Shown: one piece after another, positions 45,397 to 46,131 of the stretch
Layout: every line of letters starts with the position of its first letter
Numbering within the stretch: the stretch's first letter is position 1
Assembly (NCBI GenBank): GCA_016929335.1
Contig: JAFGIY010000157.1
Span: 1 to 46,131, forward strand
Direction: 5' to 3'
DNA: 46,131 bases
From: Acidobacteriota bacterium
Lineage (GTDB): Bacteria; Acidobacteriota; UBA6911
Made by a program: the position numbers and the translations under genes
The notes under the pieces: generated by a model
Databases searched by the model: none
Told to the model about the DNA's origin: nothing
The model's input: only the letters and a program-made list of their open reading frames with translations

Positions 45397-45490
45397 ATTC
45401 GAGATTCGAAATTCGAAATTCGAGATTGGCAATCCGGGCGGCATGGCCATTTTTAGGGCTGTTTTAATCTCGAATTTCGAATCTCGAATT
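45397..45490. repeat. Stem-loop built from GATTCGAA/ATTCGAG heptamers
   Basis: The left arm (45397-45427) is ATTCGAG/ATTCGAA-type 7-nt units. The right arm (45466-45490) is the complementary TCTCGAATTTCGAA series and the loop is about 38 nt. The arms have unequal unit numbers. It starts immediately after the Ldh2 stop codon and touches the stop codon of the convergent GIY-YIG gene. Confidence 0.92.
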
Positions 45491-45842
45491 ATTTGTTATA
45501 GCCTCGCTCGCCATACGGCTGCAGCTTTTCCAGCCATAATTCTTCCAGCGCAGTCAGGTCTTCCTGCATCTGCTGAGGCGTCTTGTCGGATTGCTCGAGC
45601 TGATCGATGATCTCGAACTGAAATTGTTCTGCGCCGAACCGGTTGTAGTCCTGCTGCAGTTGGGGATTTCGATGCGATCCGAACTGCAGTTGCGCCTGCT
45701 GGCTGTTCAGGATTCCGCGCACGTTCATGCCCTTCCCCAGCAGCACCCGGCCATTGGCCGTATTCGTGATCCGGTAAATCCCCGCCGCCGGCGGATTGTC
45801 TTTGTAGGCGCGTTTCAATTCGGATTTTGAGGGATTGGTCAT
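45489..45842 (-). CDS. GIY-YIG nuclease-fold protein
   Basis: The product is 117 residues. ATG 45842 is chosen; the longer frame to 45884 would run into the tRNA. The N-terminus KSELKRAYKDNPPAAGIYRI begins the GIY-YIG fold, with the second motif as VLLGKG in place of YIG, then Arg and Glu-containing helices (NVRGILNSQ, FGAEQFQFEIIDQL). Similar small stand-alone proteins exist in Bacillus and others, with no established role. Key residues are only partly canonical, so nuclease activity is uncertain. It lies 15 nt downstream of tRNA-Ser and may share its transcript. Confidence 0.78.
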   Translation of the reverse strand: MTNPSKSELKRAYKDNPPAAGIYRITNTANGRVLLGKGMNVRGILNSQQAQLQFGSHRNPQLQQDYNRFGAEQFQFEIIDQLEQSDKTPQQMQEDLTALEELWLEKLQPYGERGYNK

Positions 45843-45856
45843 AAGATCAAGCTCTT

Positions 45857-45946
45857 TGGCGGAGGAAGTAGGATTCGAACCCACGAGGGGGTCACCCCCC
45901 TAACGGTTTTCAAGACCGCCGCCTTCAACCACTCGGCCATTCCTCC
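45857..45946 (-). tRNA. serT: tRNA-Ser (anticodon TGA)
   Basis: On the minus strand it begins GGAGGAATGGCCGAGTGG and has the anticodon loop CTTGAAA (anticodon TGA). It has a long variable arm (GGGGGTGACCCCC), typical of class II serine tRNAs, the T-arm GTGGGTTCGAATCCTAC, and acceptor stem GGAGGAA / TTCCTCC. The 3' CCA is encoded. It is not tRNA-Sec, whose acceptor stem is longer and whose anticodon is TCA. Confidence 0.97.
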
Positions 45947-45967
45947 GCGGTCTAAGCAGAGGTGAGA

Positions 45968-45995
45968 ATTATACTTGCTCGGTCGTAATTTTCAA
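45968..45995 (-). promoter_or_regulatory. Sigma-70 promoter of tRNA-Ser
   Basis: On the minus strand TTGAAA (45990-45995) is followed after 16 nt by a perfect TATAAT (45968-45973). The start of transcription would fall about 15 nt before the tRNA. Nothing else is recognised from here to the window end at 46131. Confidence 0.85.
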
Positions 45996-46131
45996 CCTCG
46001 GAACACTCTTCGGGCAAATTGTGTCCTAACTGCAGCTTTTCCGTCGCAACTTAGTGCTGAACTACCATTGCTAATTTCTTACATGAATAGATTTCCCCGG
46101 GGGAAATGACGTTTTCCTCCATAGGGATTGC

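Noticed and set aside
45843..45884. Upstream extension of the GIY-YIG gene to 45884
   Set aside because: It would translate the 3' part of tRNA-Ser. The ATG at 45842 begins the conserved domain.
45857..45946. tRNA-Sec to support the mvhD TGA codons
   Set aside because: The anticodon is TGA (serine) and the acceptor stem is the normal 7 bp.

Overview
The window looks like a chromosomal segment of a free-living, probably anaerobic bacterium. The best guess is a member of the Acidobacteriota or a neighbouring lineage. That guess rests on gene types together: a 1189-residue Oar-like TonB-dependent transporter with an N-terminal carboxypeptidase-regulatory-like domain, PEP-CTERM proteins, TPR/glycosyltransferase hybrids, zinc-ribbon membrane proteins, a GH3/glucuronate cluster and a Wood-Ljungdahl-type HdrABC-MvhD-MetVF operon. 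No rRNA or other phylogenetic marker is present, so the assignment is an inference.

Layout. Positions 1-87 are a heptamer tandem repeat abutting a YIP1-family membrane protein gene. 1.3-7.6 kb holds an OGT-like TPR protein, a secreted metalloprotease followed by a PilZ protein, a LuxR-type regulator whose receiver lacks the phospho-acceptor Asp, a PEP-CTERM surface protein with a good sigma-54 promoter and an upstream inverted repeat, and a small secreted protein. typA/bipA lies at 7.8-9.6 kb. The centrepiece, 10.0-18.25 kb, is an operon hdrC-hdrB-hdrA-mvhD-metV-metF. Its HdrA is a 1500-residue composite with an NfnB/GltD-like flavoprotein inserted. Its MvhD reads through two in-frame TGA codons at cysteine positions, each followed by a compact SECIS-like hairpin. 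Then come a single-domain response regulator, a heterodimeric ABC exporter with one degenerate ATP site, a repeat-bounded fragment of a PEP-CTERM gene, a TMTC-like membrane TPR protein, the TonB-dependent transporter, and a Cpx-like trio (LTXXQ-type periplasmic protein, histidine kinase, OmpR-type regulator). 32.4-38.7 kb is a sugar/uronate block (GH3, glucuronate isomerase, MFS permease, ROK kinase). Two uroporphyrinogen-decarboxylase-family methyltransferase paralogues flank a serine acetyltransferase and a zinc-ribbon protein. The window ends with an Ldh2-family dehydrogenase, a GIY-YIG protein and tRNA-Ser(TGA) with its promoter.

How the genes fit. HdrABC-MvhD with MetVF is known from acetogens as a methylene-tetrahydrofolate reductase complex fed by flavin-based electron bifurcation or confurcation. 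The composite HdrA here suggests a built-in NAD(P)H site. The UroD-family proteins could feed methyl groups into the same folate/corrinoid pool, but no corrinoid protein is in view.

The most unusual non-coding feature is a set of long intergenic stem-loops built from short tandem units (about 7 nt, or 9 nt for one family). Their sequences differ from gap to gap but the architecture is the same. In the hdr-met operon almost every non-overlapping gene junction carries one, placed a few nucleotides before the next ribosome binding site.
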